Of a DNA stretch of 64,000 nucleotides, positions 42,359-52,879 are shown one piece after another. The notes beneath the pieces were generated by a model. It ran no database searches. It was not told the origin of the DNA and saw nothing but the letters and a program-made list of their open reading frames with translations. Numbering within the stretch: position 1 is the first letter of the stretch; each line of letters opens with the position of its first letter. Source of the DNA: an uncultured Marinobacter sp. (GTDB lineage Bacteria; Pseudomonadota; Gammaproteobacteria; Pseudomonadales; Oleiphilaceae). The translations under genes were made by a program, and so were the position numbers. The DNA is taken from NCBI RefSeq assembly GCF_947488835.1, contig NZ_CANLBK010000004.1, positions 1 to 64,000 on the forward strand, given 5' to 3'.

Positions 42359-43081
42359 ATGTTGTACCCCTTGTCGACCCTCGCGCTGGCCCCGGTTCTT
42401 ATCGGCCAGGGGCGCTATGTGCGCAGGGTGACGCCGCGATTGCCGGAACCCGAGGGTGAGCGTTGCGGCACCCTTGGCGAAGGGCCGGACCTCCGGCTGC
42501 TTATTCTTGGTGACTCTGCCGCCGCGGGCGTAGGAGTGAGCCATCAGCAGGACGCACTGGCTGGCCAGTTGGTCAGCGAGCTCGCGAGGGATTATTGCGT
42601 GAGTTGGGGTATGTTGGCCGAAACCGGTCGCACGGCAGCCGGCGTTCTCGATGCACTCAAAGCAGCACCGGAAGCCCGCTACGATGTCGTCCTCGTGTCT
42701 GTTGGCGTAAACGATGTGACTGGCCGCACCAACAATGGGCAGTGGGTGTCGGCCTTGAATGAGTTGTCGGACCGGTTGATCAACGACACAGGGGCCACGC
42801 TCGTTCTTTTCACCGCCATACCGCCTATGCATCTGTTTCCCGCACTGCCTCAGCCTTTGCGTTGGTACTTGGGCCTGCGGGCCAAACAGTTGAACAGATT
42901 GATGGAAAGCCTGTGCGACACCGGGGCTTTCGAGAAGGCGCGCCTTGAGTATCTGTGCGTGTCCTTTCCCCTGGAGCATGGATTTATGGCCTCGGATGGT
43001 TTTCATCCCGGCCTGGATGCTTACAGGGTTTGGGCTGAGCATTCCGCGGCCAGTATTCGCAAACTGGCCCAAAATCAGTAG
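42359..43081 (+). CDS. SGNH/GDSL-family hydrolase
   Basis: A 240-residue esterase or lipase-like protein. The catalytic Ser is in LLILGDSAAAGVGV, the Gly block in GMLAETGRTAAGV, the Asn block in VSVGVNDVTGRT, and the Asp-x-x-His in SDGFHPGLDAYRVWA. The N-terminal ~17 residues are hydrophobic (MLYPLSTLALAPVLIG), perhaps a membrane anchor or uncleaved signal. Co-oriented with the EncFtn-like gene 15 bases upstream. Confidence 0.92.
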   Translation: MLYPLSTLALAPVLIGQGRYVRRVTPRLPEPEGERCGTLGEGPDLRLLILGDSAAAGVGVSHQQDALAGQLVSELARDYCVSWGMLAETGRTAAGVLDALKAAPEARYDVVLVSVGVNDVTGRTNNGQWVSALNELSDRLINDTGATLVLFTAIPPMHLFPALPQPLRWYLGLRAKQLNRLMESLCDTGAFEKARLEYLCVSFPLEHGFMASDGFHPGLDAYRVWAEHSAASIRKLAQNQ

Positions 43082-43178
43082 TTTTAGACCCCGCTAGCTA
43101 ACCACCCCGCATACCCGGCTGCGCTATCGTAACTCTCATATATACCAGAAGAACGACAATAACTTTGAGAGGTCGGAT

Positions 43179-44705
43179 ATGAGCGAGCAGCACTTTGATG
43201 TATTGATCATCGGCGCCGGGGTGTCCGGGATCGGTATGGCCTGCCATCTCCGGCGTGAGTGTCCGGGTAAGTCGTTCGCTATTCTGGAACGGCGTCAGTC
43301 ACTCGGTGGCACCTGGGATCTGTTCCGTTACCCGGGCATTCGGTCCGATTCTGACATGTTTACCTTTGGCTATAATTTCCGCCCCTGGACGGGCGGAAAA
43401 GTGCTGGCAGACGGCGCCTCCATCAAGAACTATGTCAGCGAAACTGCAAAAGAATACAACGTTGAGCAGCATATTCGTTATGGTCTTGCCGTAAAAACCG
43501 CGGATTGGTCCAGTGCAGAAAAATGCTGGAAGCTGACTGCGGCGAATGAGGCTACGGGTAAAACCGAAACCTATACGGCCAGTTTTCTGATTGGTTGTAC
43601 TGGCTACTACAACTACGATCAGGGCTATAAGCCCGATTTCCCCGGCGAAGCGGATTTCAAAGGCCTGGTTGTCCACCCGCAGCACTGGCCGGAAGGCCTC
43701 GACTATACCGGCAAGAAAGTTGTGGTGATTGGCAGTGGTGCCACTGCGGTCACACTGGTGCCCACGCTGGCGGAGAAAGCCGGGCATGTAACCATGCTGC
43801 AGCGCTCGCCTACGTACCTGATGCCCCTGCCGTCGACGGATAAGGTAACCCTGGGCCTTCAGAAGGTACTGCCCGCCAAGGCAGCATACCGGCTGACCCG
43901 GGCGCGCAATATTACGGTTTCCCGGTTTCTGTACCAGCGTTCCCGCAAGAACCCCAAGCTAATGCGCCGCTTGTTTCTGGGTATTATCAAGCACCAGGTT
44001 GGTGATCAAACCGACATGCGTCACTTTACTCCGAGCTACAACCCCTGGGATCAGCGTTTGTGTGTGGTGAAAGACGGTGACCTTTTTCGCGCCTTGAAGG
44101 CAGGCAAGGCATCCATGGCAACCGATCACATTGAGCACTTCACAGAAACCGGTATTCGCCTCCGATCCGGTGAGCACCTGGATGCAGACATCATTATTCC
44201 CGCCACTGGCCTGGATATTCAGATGCTCGGGGGTATCAAGCCGAAGGTAGACGGCCAGGAAGTGGTTCTGAAGGACAAGGTGGTTTACAAGAATGTGATG
44301 GTTGAAGGCGTACCCAATGCGGGCATGATCTTTGGCTACACCAATATCTCCTGGACCCTGAAGGCCGATATTGCCAGTGAATACCTGTGTCGCCTGATCA
44401 ATCACATGGATCAACGGGAGTTGCGCGTAGCGGTCGCCAGAGATAATGAAAACAGTCTGGGCGAGGATACCGTAATGGGCGCTCTGGATTCCGGTTACGT
44501 CAAGCGTGCTGCGGACCGCCTCCCGCGGCAAGGCACGCATGGGCCATGGCGAGCCTCACAGGATTATCAGGCGGATGTAAAAGTGCTGCGGTTTGACCCC
44601 ATCGAGGATGGCTACATAGAGTTCGATGGAAAGAAAACCCATGCCAGTGAACGCAACCTCGGTGGTTTTCTGCAGCCTTTGCGCTCCGCACTGTTCGGGG
44701 CCTGA
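43179..44705 (+). CDS. almA: Flavin-binding monooxygenase, AlmA-like (long-chain alkane oxidation)
   Basis: A 508-residue flavoprotein of the Baeyer-Villiger/FMO type. FAD motif IIGAGVSGIGMACHL is at the N terminus; the NADPH motif VVIGSGATAVTLVPTLA is in the middle. FRYPGIRSDSDMFTFGYNFR and the FxGxxxHxxxWP-like signature (FKGLVVHPQHWPEG) match AlmA of Acinetobacter, Alcanivorax and Marinobacter, which hydroxylate n-alkanes of more than about C30. The match rests on remembered family sequence. GAGAGGTCGG lies ahead of the ATG. Confidence 0.85.
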   Translation: MSEQHFDVLIIGAGVSGIGMACHLRRECPGKSFAILERRQSLGGTWDLFRYPGIRSDSDMFTFGYNFRPWTGGKVLADGASIKNYVSETAKEYNVEQHIRYGLAVKTADWSSAEKCWKLTAANEATGKTETYTASFLIGCTGYYNYDQGYKPDFPGEADFKGLVVHPQHWPEGLDYTGKKVVVIGSGATAVTLVPTLAEKAGHVTMLQRSPTYLMPLPSTDKVTLGLQKVLPAKAAYRLTRARNITVSRFLYQRSRKNPKLMRRLFLGIIKHQVGDQTDMRHFTPSYNPWDQRLCVVKDGDLFRALKAGKASMATDHIEHFTETGIRLRSGEHLDADIIIPATGLDIQMLGGIKPKVDGQEVVLKDKVVYKNVMVEGVPNAGMIFGYTNISWTLKADIASEYLCRLINHMDQRELRVAVARDNENSLGEDTVMGALDSGYVKRAADRLPRQGTHGPWRASQDYQADVKVLRFDPIEDGYIEFDGKKTHASERNLGGFLQPLRSALFGA

Positions 44706-44979
44706 TTAAAATCGACAGTAATACCCTGTTCACCGGTTCCAATTCCTTATGGCTAATTCTTGTTGCCTCTGTTACTGTGCACGCATCCTGCCTCTAAGGA
44801 TTCTGCAGTTTCCGGCTTTAAGCCGCGTTGCGAACCTCCATACGACCTGTCAGAGGACGTCACCCCGATTACCGGCGCGTGACTGTAGTCGTCTTTTATT
44901 CCATGAATCTTCATGGCATCTGCCCGCATTCGCCGAGAACGGTGTTCGTGGAGGCAGAACAATCAAGAGTTGATCATAT
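44706..44979 (+). promoter_or_regulatory. Long leader region of rhlE
   Basis: The 274 bases before the rhlE start hold no convincing gene on either strand. They carry several short hairpins (for example cggctttaagccg near 44814-44826). Long untranslated leaders are usual for cold-induced DEAD-box helicase genes, so this is probably promoter plus 5' untranslated region. Confidence 0.4.
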
Positions 44980-46308
44980 ATGAGTTTTTCTTCACTCGGT
45001 TTGTCCGAGCAGCTTGTCCGTGCAACCGCCGATCAAGGTTACGATACCCCTTCACCCATTCAGCTTCAGGCCATTCCTGCCGTACTTTCAGGCAAGGATG
45101 TTATGGCTGCAGCTCAAACGGGCACCGGGAAAACCGCCGGTTTCACACTGCCATTGCTGCAGCGCCTGGCTGAAAAGCCTCGTACGGGCAAAGGTCCCCG
45201 TGTACTTATTTTGGCCCCCACACGGGAACTGGCCGCACAGGTTCACGATAGCGTAAACCTTTACAGCAAATATGTTCCTACCAAAGCTGCCGTGGTTTTT
45301 GGTGGTGTAAAAATCAACCCGCAGATGATGAAGCTGCGTAAAGGTCTGGATGTACTGGTTGCCACACCTGGCCGCTTGATGGATTTGTATCAGCAGAACG
45401 CTGTGAAATTCAACGAAGTGGAAATCCTGGTGCTGGACGAAGCCGACCGTATGTTGGATATGGGCTTTATTCGCGACATCAAAAAGATTCTTGCGCTGTT
45501 GCCAGCCAAGCGTCAGAACCTGCTGTTCTCAGCGACCTTCTCTGGTGAAATTCGCGCTCTGGCTCAAGGCCTTCTGAACAACCCGGTTCAGATTGATGTG
45601 GCGGTCCGAAACACTACCGCTGAGTCAGTAAAACAGTCGGTCTACACCGTTGATCAGAGCCAGAAAACTGCTCTGCTGAGCAAGCTGGTGCGTGAGAACA
45701 GTTGGGAGCAGGTGCTGGTGTTTACCCGCACCAAGCACGGGGCAAACCGTTTGACCCAGAAACTGGAAAACGACGGTATTACGGCAGCCGCGATCCATGG
45801 CAACAAGTCACAGGGTGCTCGTACCCGTGCGTTGGCTGATTTCAAAGCCGGAGAAGTGCGCGTGTTGGTAGCAACCGACATCGCAGCCCGCGGTCTGGAT
45901 ATCAAGCAACTGCCGCAAGTGGTGAACTTTGAGCTGCCCAACGTGCCAGAAGACTATGTTCACCGTATCGGCCGTACCGGTCGTGCGGGTGAAAGTGGGC
46001 ATGCACTGTCATTGGTAAGTGCGGATGAGCTCAAGATGCTGGTTGGCATCGAGAAGTTGATCAAGAAGCAGTTGCCGCGCAAGGAAGTGGAAGGTTTTGA
46101 GCCAAAAAACCACGTAGCTATGAAGCCCAAGGCAAAGGCAGACCCAAGCCGCGCACGCAACCGCAGTGGTGGTAATGGCGCAGGAAATGGCCGCCCCGGC
46201 GGCAAGCCCCGCAGCTTTGGTGATCAGCCCGGTGGGCGCAGTGGTGGTCGTAGCCAAGGTGGCCAGGGCCAGCGCGGACGTTCCGGGCAACGCCAAAGCC
46301 AGAGCTAA
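44980..46308 (+). CDS. rhlE: DEAD-box RNA helicase RhlE
   Basis: A 442-residue ATP-dependent RNA helicase. Q motif [19 protein letters not shown]...SPIQLQAIP, Walker [31 protein letters not shown] ([13 protein letters not shown]), SAT (FSATFSGEI), ARGLDI and [10 protein letters not shown] are all intact. The C-terminal ~60 residues are basic and rich in Arg, Gly, Gln and Ser ([20 protein letters not shown]), an RNA-binding tail. It takes part in ribosome assembly and RNA decay at low temperature in relatives. Confidence 0.95.
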   Translation: MSFSSLGLSEQLVRATADQGYDTPSPIQLQAIPAVLSGKDVMAAAQTGTGKTAGFTLPLLQRLAEKPRTGKGPRVLILAPTRELAAQVHDSVNLYSKYVPTKAAVVFGGVKINPQMMKLRKGLDVLVATPGRLMDLYQQNAVKFNEVEILVLDEADRMLDMGFIRDIKKILALLPAKRQNLLFSATFSGEIRALAQGLLNNPVQIDVAVRNTTAESVKQSVYTVDQSQKTALLSKLVRENSWEQVLVFTRTKHGANRLTQKLENDGITAAAIHGNKSQGARTRALADFKAGEVRVLVATDIAARGLDIKQLPQVVNFELPNVPEDYVHRIGRTGRAGESGHALSLVSADELKMLVGIEKLIKKQLPRKEVEGFEPKNHVAMKPKAKADPSRARNRSGGNGAGNGRPGGKPRSFGDQPGGRSGGRSQGGQGQRGRSGQRQSQS

Positions 46309-46348
46309 GCCGAAAACTTAAGCGAGTGCTCTATAGCCATTCGCTAAA

Positions 46349-46381
46349 CCAAAAACGGAGCCTTGAAGGCTCCGTTTTTGG
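46349..46381 (+). terminator. Terminator between rhlE and ompW-like gene
   Basis: A near-perfect hairpin with arms ccaaaaacggagcc and ggctccgtttttgg and a five-base loop; the arm ends give a T-run on both strands, so it can act for both convergent genes. Confidence 0.85.
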
Positions 46382-46403
46382 TTTCAGATTATAGAACCCA
46401 ATA

Positions 46404-47129
46404 TCAGAACTTGTAGGTGAAACCTACCATGTAAACCATTGGGTCGATTTCGACGTCGAACTTGTCGGTCTGGGCGGCGTAGTTGCCGCTGGCATCGTAG
46501 ACCTTAATGGTGGCGTCTGTGTTGATATCCGCCCACCAGACGGCAGCGTTCAATCCGAAGTTCTCGCTCAACATGTAGTCAATACCTGCCTCAAAAGCGA
46601 TACCGACGCTGTCATCCAGATTCAGTTTGGTGGTGGCACCGGGCAGGCTGACTGTGCCGGCAACGGCACTGTTGAGCGTGTCAGTGGTCTTTTCTTCAAA
46701 GAAGGTTGTGTAGTTGATGCCCACGCCTACAAAAGGCTGTAGTGCGGAGCTGCTGCTCATTGGGTAGTACTGAAGCGTGATTGTTGGCGGCAGGTGCTTG
46801 GTTTCAGCCAACTTTCCTGCACCTGCCAAGTCTCCGGCACCATTGATATCGTGCTTGAACGGAGTGGCACCCAGTACGCCCAGGCCCAGATTGTTCGTAA
46901 ACATGTAGGTAGCTCGAATTCCGAGTTGTGAGTCGGAATCTACGGCAACACGAGCATCAGATCCAAAAATCGGTGCGCCACCCACTTTAATGACATCACT
47001 GGAATCATCTGGCGCCACATGCACAACACCTGCACGCAGAATGAAATCGCCGGCTTCAAAAGCCTGAGCTGCGGGTGCAAGGGCCATAACGGCAACGGCC
47101 ATAACACTGAGTTTGAACGTACGGGACAT
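46404..47129 (-). CDS. OmpW-family outer-membrane protein
   Basis: A 241-residue eight-stranded barrel. Signal peptide ~1-23 (LSVMAVAVMALAPAAQA). The family blocks are GDFILRAGVVHVAPDD, LGIRATYMFTNNLGLGVLGATPFKHDI and LPPTITLQYYPM, then QPFVGVGINYTTFFEE, and the end VYMVGFTYKF with Phe last. OmpW proteins carry small hydrophobic compounds; in alkane users they may help uptake (inference). The second ATG (47129) is used because AGGAG lies 6 bases ahead of it. Confidence 0.94.
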   Translation of the reverse strand: MSRTFKLSVMAVAVMALAPAAQAFEAGDFILRAGVVHVAPDDSSDVIKVGGAPIFGSDARVAVDSDSQLGIRATYMFTNNLGLGVLGATPFKHDINGAGDLAGAGKLAETKHLPPTITLQYYPMSSSSALQPFVGVGINYTTFFEEKTTDTLNSAVAGTVSLPGATTKLNLDDSVGIAFEAGIDYMLSENFGLNAAVWWADINTDATIKVYDASGNYAAQTDKFDVEIDPMVYMVGFTYKF

Positions 47130-47288
47130 AAACATCTCCTGATAACCTGAATCGTTGATGCATTCAGATTAAAGATCATGGAGATAGAGAACTTGATATA
47201 GCGCAATAACTGCGAGCGGACGATTCGAGTTATAACGCCAGATTGACGTAACTCAAGAAAAGGCTAGGGAGTGTAGTTTTGCGGATTG

Positions 47289-47759
47289 TCAGGCGGTGTC
47301 TTTTTTGCTGCCAGGCACGGCATCACCGGAAACAAACACATCACGCACGGTGACTGGATCACCTTCTATGTTCTGTACCTGAACAGTTTGGATAGGCTGA
47401 CCGGTCGCTCTGTCCCGAAGATCCAGAGGTGCCTCGTCGGGTGCCGGATTCCACTTGTCTCCCCACTGACGCAGAGCAATAACAACAGGGAACAGATCCC
47501 GGCCTTTCTCGGTAAGCCGGTACTCAAAACGGGAGCCGTGTTCACCCACATCCACTTTTTTCAGTACGCCGTTATCCACCAATCGGGCCAGACGGTCGCA
47601 CAAGATGTTTTTGGCAATGCCCAGCTCTTGCTGAAAATCCACAAAGCGGCGGGTACCGTACATAGCGTGCAGTACGATAAGCAGGGACCACCAGTCACCC
47701 ACCTGGTTCAGGGCGCGGGCGACGGAGCAGTTGGAGTCATCAAAACGTTTTCTGGCCAT
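47289..47759 (-). CDS. HxlR-family transcriptional regulator
   Basis: A 156-residue winged-helix protein. The HxlR domain covers residues ~10-105 (CSVARALNQVGDWWSLLIVL, GTRRFVDFQQELGIAKNILCDRL as the recognition region, YRLTEKGRDLFPVVIALRQW). A single Cys (NCSVARAL) at the N terminus is at the position used for redox or aldehyde sensing in relatives such as YodB and HypR. It is divergent from an Old Yellow Enzyme gene, a common pairing where the regulator represses the reductase until an electrophile appears. Confidence 0.93.
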   Translation of the reverse strand: MARKRFDDSNCSVARALNQVGDWWSLLIVLHAMYGTRRFVDFQQELGIAKNILCDRLARLVDNGVLKKVDVGEHGSRFEYRLTEKGRDLFPVVIALRQWGDKWNPAPDEAPLDLRDRATGQPIQTVQVQNIEGDPVTVRDVFVSGDAVPGSKKDTA

Positions 47760-47835
47760 GGGTAGAAGTGTACATAATAAGGTTGCATCTTAAAACCAGA
47801 TTAAATAGAGTTGCGTTAAGAGACCAAATTAGTAA

Positions 47836-47845
47836 GGTAGCTACC
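47836..47845. promoter_or_regulatory. Possible HxlR operator
   Basis: The perfect 10-base palindrome ggtagctacc lies in the 150-base space between the divergent HxlR and Old Yellow Enzyme genes. It is the clearest symmetric element there; binding by HxlR is an inference. Confidence 0.35.
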
Positions 47846-47909
47846 AAGCAGCCATGCCATGCTAGTTAATTTTCATCGTCAACATCGAATTTTTACGGAG
47901 TAGCCACTG

Positions 47910-49022
47910 ATGACTACGAACCTGGGCCCCATGTTTAAACCCTTTGATATCCACAACCTCACACTACGCAATCGGGTAGCTATGGCACCGATGACCCGCA
48001 ACTTCTCGCCCAAAGGTGTGCCCGGTGAGAATGTGGTGGCCTATTACCAGCGCCGCGCTGAAGCGGGAGTTGGCCTGATCATCACTGAAGGCACGACGGT
48101 GAATCATGCCGGTGCCAATGGCTACCCCAATGTGCCGCAGTTTCATGGTGATGAAGCGCTGGCAGGCTGGAAAAACGTGGTAGATGCGGTGCACGAAGCC
48201 GGTGGGGCTATATTCCCGCAACTTTGGCACGTGGGTGCAGTGCGTAAGGAAGGTACAGCTCCGGATCCTTCGGTGCCAGGATACAGCCCGTCGGGTTTGT
48301 TTGCGCCAGGCAAGCCCAATGGCAAGGCCATGAGCAAGGGCGATATTGAAGATGTAGTCACAGCCTTTGCTGATGCAGCACATGACGCCAAAGCCCTGGG
48401 TTTTGATGGTGTAGAGATTCACGGCGCTCACGGCTATTTGCTCGACCAGTTCCTGTGGGAAGGCACTAACCAGCGGGATGATGAGTACGGCGGCAGCATG
48501 GAGAATCGCCTGCGTTTCGTAGTAGAGATAGTGGAAGCGGTTCGCCATCGCGTAGGCCCGGAGTTCCCCATCATGCTGCGCTTCTCGCAGTGGAAACAGC
48601 AGGATTACGAAGCAAAACTGGTTAACAGCCCGGAAGAGCTGGAACAGTTCCTGAAGCCGCTGGTTGAAGCCGGTGTGGATATTTTCCACGCATCAACCCG
48701 CCGTTTCTGGGAGCCGGAGTTTGAAGGTTCCAACCTTAACCTGGCAGGCTGGACGCAGAAGCTGTCTGGCAAACCCACCATGTCGGTTGGCAGCGTTGGC
48801 CTGACGGAAGATTTCATCAGTGGCACCATGGCCAGCAAGCAAGAGTCGGTAGAGCAGTCGGGTATCGACGAACTGGTAGAGCGCATGAACAACCACGAAT
48901 TTGAACTGATTGCCGTGGGCCGCGCACTTCTGCAAGACCCTGAATGGCTGACTAAAGTGCAGGAAGGACGGCTTGGTGAAGTGGACGATTTCGCCCGCAA
49001 ATCCCTCACCAATCTGTACTGA
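47910..49022 (+). CDS. NADH:flavin oxidoreductase, Old Yellow Enzyme family
   Basis: A 370-residue FMN enzyme that reduces activated C=C bonds of enals, enones or nitro-compounds. TIM-barrel motifs: LTLRNRVAMAPMTRNFSPKG, GLIITEGTTVNHAGANGYPN, FPQLWHVGAVR (His), FDGVEIHGAHGYLLDQFLW and FELIAVGRALLQDPEWLTKV. The length and motifs are complete. An ACGGAG ribosome site precedes the ATG by about 10 bases. It is divergent from an HxlR regulator. Confidence 0.94.
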   Translation: MTTNLGPMFKPFDIHNLTLRNRVAMAPMTRNFSPKGVPGENVVAYYQRRAEAGVGLIITEGTTVNHAGANGYPNVPQFHGDEALAGWKNVVDAVHEAGGAIFPQLWHVGAVRKEGTAPDPSVPGYSPSGLFAPGKPNGKAMSKGDIEDVVTAFADAAHDAKALGFDGVEIHGAHGYLLDQFLWEGTNQRDDEYGGSMENRLRFVVEIVEAVRHRVGPEFPIMLRFSQWKQQDYEAKLVNSPEELEQFLKPLVEAGVDIFHASTRRFWEPEFEGSNLNLAGWTQKLSGKPTMSVGSVGLTEDFISGTMASKQESVEQSGIDELVERMNNHEFELIAVGRALLQDPEWLTKVQEGRLGEVDDFARKSLTNLY

Positions 49023-49038
49023 GTTTATTTGGTGTGGA

Positions 49039-49065
49039 GCGGTATCCGGGTGTTTCGGATACCGC
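49039..49065. terminator. Hairpin between convergent oye and pntB
   Basis: Arms gcggtatccg and cggataccgc with a 7-base loop; no long T-run follows, so it may be a weak terminator for either gene. Confidence 0.55.
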
Positions 49066-49085
49066 GTCTATCAAGTTTACTCGGT

Positions 49086-50483
49086 TTAGTCCCTCAGCCC
49101 GCTGACCAGTTTGTCGATGCTGTCTTTGGCATCACCAAACAGCATGCGGGCGTTTTCCTTGAAGAACAGCGGGTTTTCCACCCCTGAATAACCCGTTGCC
49201 ATACCCCGTTTTAAAATCACCACTTGCCGTGCCTTCCACACCTCCAGCACTGGCATACCAGCAATCGGGCTGCCAGGGTCTTCTGCCGCTGCAGGGTTCA
49301 CCGTGTCGTTTGCGCCGATAACCAGCACCACATCTGTTGTCGGAAAATCCCCGTTGATCTCGTCCATCTCCAGCACTATGTCGTAGGGCACATGGGCTTC
49401 TGCCAGCAGTACGTTCATGTGGCCGGGTAGTCGGCCAGCAACGGGGTGGATACCAAAGCGTACATTTACGCCACGCTCCCGCAACAGCTTGGTCATGTCG
49501 CTGACCCCACTCTGAGCCTGCGCCACCGCCATGCCGTAGCCCGGTACGATAATGACGGAATCGGCATTGCGTAGCTCTTCGCACACTTCATCTGCGCTGG
49601 TTTCCAGTGCCGTTCGGTCGTCAGGGCCTGCGCTTGCAGAACTCCTGCTGGTTTGGCCAAACCCGCCGAGGATTACGCTGATGAATGACCGGTTCATGGC
49701 CTTGCACATGATGTAGCTGAGAATGGCACCGCTGCTGCCCACCAATGCGCCGGTCACGATCAACAGGTCGTTGCCGAGCATGAAGCCGATGGAGGCTGCG
49801 GCCCAGCCGGAGTAACTGTTGAGCATAGACACCACCACCGGCATGTCGGCACCGCCAATGGCCATGATCAGGTGAATGCCCAGAACAGACGCAATCACGG
49901 TCATCAGTATCAGGGCCAGTATGCCCAGCGCCATGCTATCGGTGCTCAGGAACCAGCAGCCCAGCACCACGGATACGGCGATAGCCGCCAGATTCATCAA
50001 GTGCCGGCCGGGCAGGGTGAGGGCTTTGCTGTCGATGCGACCGTCCAGTTTGCCGCAGGCTACCAGCGAGCCGGTGAAGGTAACGGCACCAATAAAGATA
50101 CCCACAAACACTTCCACCAGTTTGATGGTGTGCTCGGCTCCTGTGCTGTGAATCAGCGGATCGATATAGCCGGTAAAACCCACCAATACCGCCGCAAGGC
50201 CCACAAAGCTGTGCAGTAGCGCCACGAGTTGTGGCATTTGGGTCATTTCCACCTTGTTGGCAATGACAATGCCAATGCTGGCACCCACTAACACCGCGAT
50301 CACAATGGCCACAAGCCCACTGTCACTGACGCTGGCCATGGTGGCGACCAGTGCAATGAGAATACCGGCTACGCCATAAAGGTTACCCCGGCGTGCCGAT
50401 TCCTGATTGCTCAAGCCGCCGAGGCTGAGAATAAACAATACGCTGGCGACCACGTAGGCCACACTAACGAGTCCTGTACTCAT
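49086..50483 (-). CDS. pntB: NAD(P) transhydrogenase subunit beta PntB
   Basis: A 465-residue inner-membrane protein with about nine membrane segments in the N-terminal 265 residues and the NADP-binding domain III from ~290 ([50 protein letters not shown] and [18 protein letters not shown]). With PntA it uses proton flow to make NADPH from NADH. It begins 12 bases after the end of pntA. Confidence 0.96.
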   Translation of the reverse strand: MSTGLVSVAYVVASVLFILSLGGLSNQESARRGNLYGVAGILIALVATMASVSDSGLVAIVIAVLVGASIGIVIANKVEMTQMPQLVALLHSFVGLAAVLVGFTGYIDPLIHSTGAEHTIKLVEVFVGIFIGAVTFTGSLVACGKLDGRIDSKALTLPGRHLMNLAAIAVSVVLGCWFLSTDSMALGILALILMTVIASVLGIHLIMAIGGADMPVVVSMLNSYSGWAAASIGFMLGNDLLIVTGALVGSSGAILSYIMCKAMNRSFISVILGGFGQTSRSSASAGPDDRTALETSADEVCEELRNADSVIIVPGYGMAVAQAQSGVSDMTKLLRERGVNVRFGIHPVAGRLPGHMNVLLAEAHVPYDIVLEMDEINGDFPTTDVVLVIGANDTVNPAAAEDPGSPIAGMPVLEVWKARQVVILKRGMATGYSGVENPLFFKENARMLFGDAKDSIDKLVSGLRD

Positions 50484-50495
50484 GGTGGTCGCCTC

Positions 50496-52073
50496 CTATT
50501 TGCGGAACATTTTGAGCATGCGATGGGTAACCCGGAAGCCACCCCCTACGTTGATGCTGGCAATCAGCACCGCCACAAACGCCAGAACTCCGACCACGGC
50601 GTTCTCTGCCTGGGCCAGGTGTAACATGGCACCAATCACGATAATGCCGCTGATGGCGTTGGTGACACTCATCAGAGGTGTGTGCAGGGAAGCAGTGACG
50701 TTCCACACCACCTGCCAGCCTATAAAGCAGGCCAGTACGAACACGGTGAAGTGGCGCAGGAAGCTCTCCGGTGCATAGGCGCCAACACCATAAAGTGCGG
50801 CAAGAGTGACGACTAACACGGCCCCCTTGCCGATCAGGCTACGGCGTTGGGACTCCTTGTGTGCTGCCGCTTTTTGTTCTGCCGAAGGTTCTTCTGTGCC
50901 CGGTGCAGGCTTGGGGCTGATGGGTGTTTGCGGTTGTGGTGGCGGCCAGGTTACGTCCTTGCCCAACACCACGGTAAGGCCACGAATCACGTCATCGTCC
51001 ATATTGATCTTGGGTTGACCGTCTTTCTCCGGCGTCAGTTCAGTCACCAGATGAAACAGATTGGTGGAATAGAGATCACTGGCCACCTTGGCCATGCGAC
51101 TGGGCAGGTCTGTGTAGCCGATCAGCGTAACGTCGTGGTGCTCGGCAATTTTTCCCGGCTCGGTGAGTTCGCAGTTGCCGCCGCGCTCTGATGCCAAATC
51201 CACAATCACACTGCCGGGCTTCATGGATTTCACCATGTCGGCGGTGATCAGTTTAGGTGCTGGCTTGCCGGGAATCAGGGCGGTGGTGATGATGATATCC
51301 ACCTCTTTGGCCTGCTCTGCGAACAGCGCCATTTCGGCTTTGATGAACTCATCGCTCATCTGTTTAGCGTAACCACCAGTGCCACTGCCTTCTTCCTCGC
51401 CAAAATCCAACTGCAGGAATTCCGCGCCCATGCTTTCAATCTGTTCCTTTACTTCCAGCCGGGTATCGAAGGCCCGAACTATAGCCCCCAAGCTATTGGC
51501 GGCTCCTACTGCCGCAAGCCCGGCTACACCGGCGCCGATCACCATTACCTTGGCGGGTGGCACTTTGCCGGCGGCTGTTATCTGGCCGGTGAAGAAACGC
51601 CCGAAGTGATTGGCTGCCTCCACCACCGCGCGATATCCGGCAATGTTGGCCATGGCGCTCAAGGCATCCATTTTCTGGGCCCGGCTGATTCGGGGCAGGC
51701 TGTCGATGGCAAAGGTGGTAATGTTTCGGCCCGCCAGTTGCTTCAGCAAATCGGAGTTCTGGGCCGGCCAGATGTAGCTGGCAAGAAAGGCACCTTCCTT
51801 CATCAGGTCGGCTTCATGCTTGCCCAGCGCAGTATTCAGCATGGGAGCGCGAACCTTCAGAATAAAATCTGCCTCGCCCCACAGTGACGCAGTGCTCGCG
51901 GCAATGGCGGCGCCAACAGCCTCGTAGGCTTCATCGCGATAATGTGCGGCTTCGCCTGCGCCTGCCTCGACCGTAACGTCGTAACCCAGGTTGATCAGTT
52001 TGTGTACCGATGGCGGAGTGGCTGCAACTCGCCTTTCGTCTTCGAAAATCTCTTTTGGAATGCCAATCTTCAT
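50496..52073 (-). CDS. pntA: NAD(P) transhydrogenase subunit alpha PntA
   Basis: A 525-residue protein: NAD-binding domain I (residues ~1-380, with [32 protein letters not shown] and [11 protein letters not shown]), a Pro-rich linker (~385-405, [14 protein letters not shown]) and a C-terminal domain II part with about four membrane segments (~425-525). This is the full-length, unsplit form of E. coli type. It is the first gene of the pntAB operon. Confidence 0.96.
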   Translation of the reverse strand: MKIGIPKEIFEDERRVAATPPSVHKLINLGYDVTVEAGAGEAAHYRDEAYEAVGAAIAASTASLWGEADFILKVRAPMLNTALGKHEADLMKEGAFLASYIWPAQNSDLLKQLAGRNITTFAIDSLPRISRAQKMDALSAMANIAGYRAVVEAANHFGRFFTGQITAAGKVPPAKVMVIGAGVAGLAAVGAANSLGAIVRAFDTRLEVKEQIESMGAEFLQLDFGEEEGSGTGGYAKQMSDEFIKAEMALFAEQAKEVDIIITTALIPGKPAPKLITADMVKSMKPGSVIVDLASERGGNCELTEPGKIAEHHDVTLIGYTDLPSRMAKVASDLYSTNLFHLVTELTPEKDGQPKINMDDDVIRGLTVVLGKDVTWPPPQPQTPISPKPAPGTEEPSAEQKAAAHKESQRRSLIGKGAVLVVTLAALYGVGAYAPESFLRHFTVFVLACFIGWQVVWNVTASLHTPLMSVTNAISGIIVIGAMLHLAQAENAVVGVLAFVAVLIASINVGGGFRVTHRMLKMFRK

Positions 52074-52231
52074 GATGCAAACGCCCCGTGTTTGAACCTA
52101 TGAAACTTCTGTGAGCTACCTACAGCCTAGTGCAAGCTCAGGACTTTGCCTGCCATACGTTCTGTTGCGTACGGCAGAAATCCGGATAAAGCGCTATGCT
52201 TTGCGCTTTTGCACACACCGGAATTTTTTCG

Positions 52232-52870
52232 ATGATTGAGATGTTTTTCAGCACCTATGTCAGCAGTACAATTCGCTTCCTGTTTTTGCTGGCTCCCTTC
52301 TTTGCAGTGTCCATGTTTATCGCCTTGACCCGGGGATTGCCCGCTGCTGAAAAAGCCTCGATTATCCGCCGGGCGTGCATTGCAGCATCCATTATGGGTG
52401 TTTTGTTGTTCTTCGGTGGCCCGGTTTTGTTCAGTGCCATCGGCATTACTCTGAACTCCTTCCGTATTGGCGCCGGTACACTGCTGTTCCTGACCGCTAT
52501 CAGCCTGGTCACCAGCGGCACCCGTAACCATGCCACCGGCCTGCCCGAGGAAGAGCGCGACGACATCGCTGTTGTGCCCCTGGCCGTTCCGGTGATGATT
52601 GGCCCTGCCACCATTGGTGCTATTCTGGTTTACGGTGCCGAACTCAAGAATGCCCCGGAAGTTGCCGGAGGCCTGCTGGGCTTGCTTTCTGGCCTATTGA
52701 TACTGGGTATATTGCTGCATCTGTCTGGCTACCTGGAAAAAGCACTAGGCAAAACCGGCCTCAACATCTTATCCAAGATCAGCGGTTTGGTACTCTCAGC
52801 CATGGCAGCAGAAATTGTACTGACAGGCATCACGGGTTTTATCGCCAGTTCGGGATTGATGGGAGCATAA
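52232..52870 (+). CDS. MarC-family membrane protein
   Basis: A 212-residue inner-membrane protein with six segments. Family pattern: RFLFLLAPFFAVSMFIALTRG, the Arg-rich loop EKASIIRRACIAASIMG, VPLAVPVMIGPATIGAILVYG in the middle and a second half ISKISGLVLSAMAAEIVLTGI. The function of MarC proteins is not established; early links to drug resistance have been withdrawn. ATG 52232 is preferred over an earlier in-frame ATG. Confidence 0.9.
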   Translation: MIEMFFSTYVSSTIRFLFLLAPFFAVSMFIALTRGLPAAEKASIIRRACIAASIMGVLLFFGGPVLFSAIGITLNSFRIGAGTLLFLTAISLVTSGTRNHATGLPEEERDDIAVVPLAVPVMIGPATIGAILVYGAELKNAPEVAGGLLGLLSGLLILGILLHLSGYLEKALGKTGLNILSKISGLVLSAMAAEIVLTGITGFIASSGLMGA

Positions 52871-52879
52871 GGACGCGCA

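Noticed and set aside
42023..43072. 349-codon open frame on the - strand
   Set aside because: Antisense to the EncFtn-like and GDSL hydrolase genes, both of which have clear family motifs.
47964..48689. 241-codon open frame on the - strand
   Set aside because: Shadow of the Old Yellow Enzyme gene.
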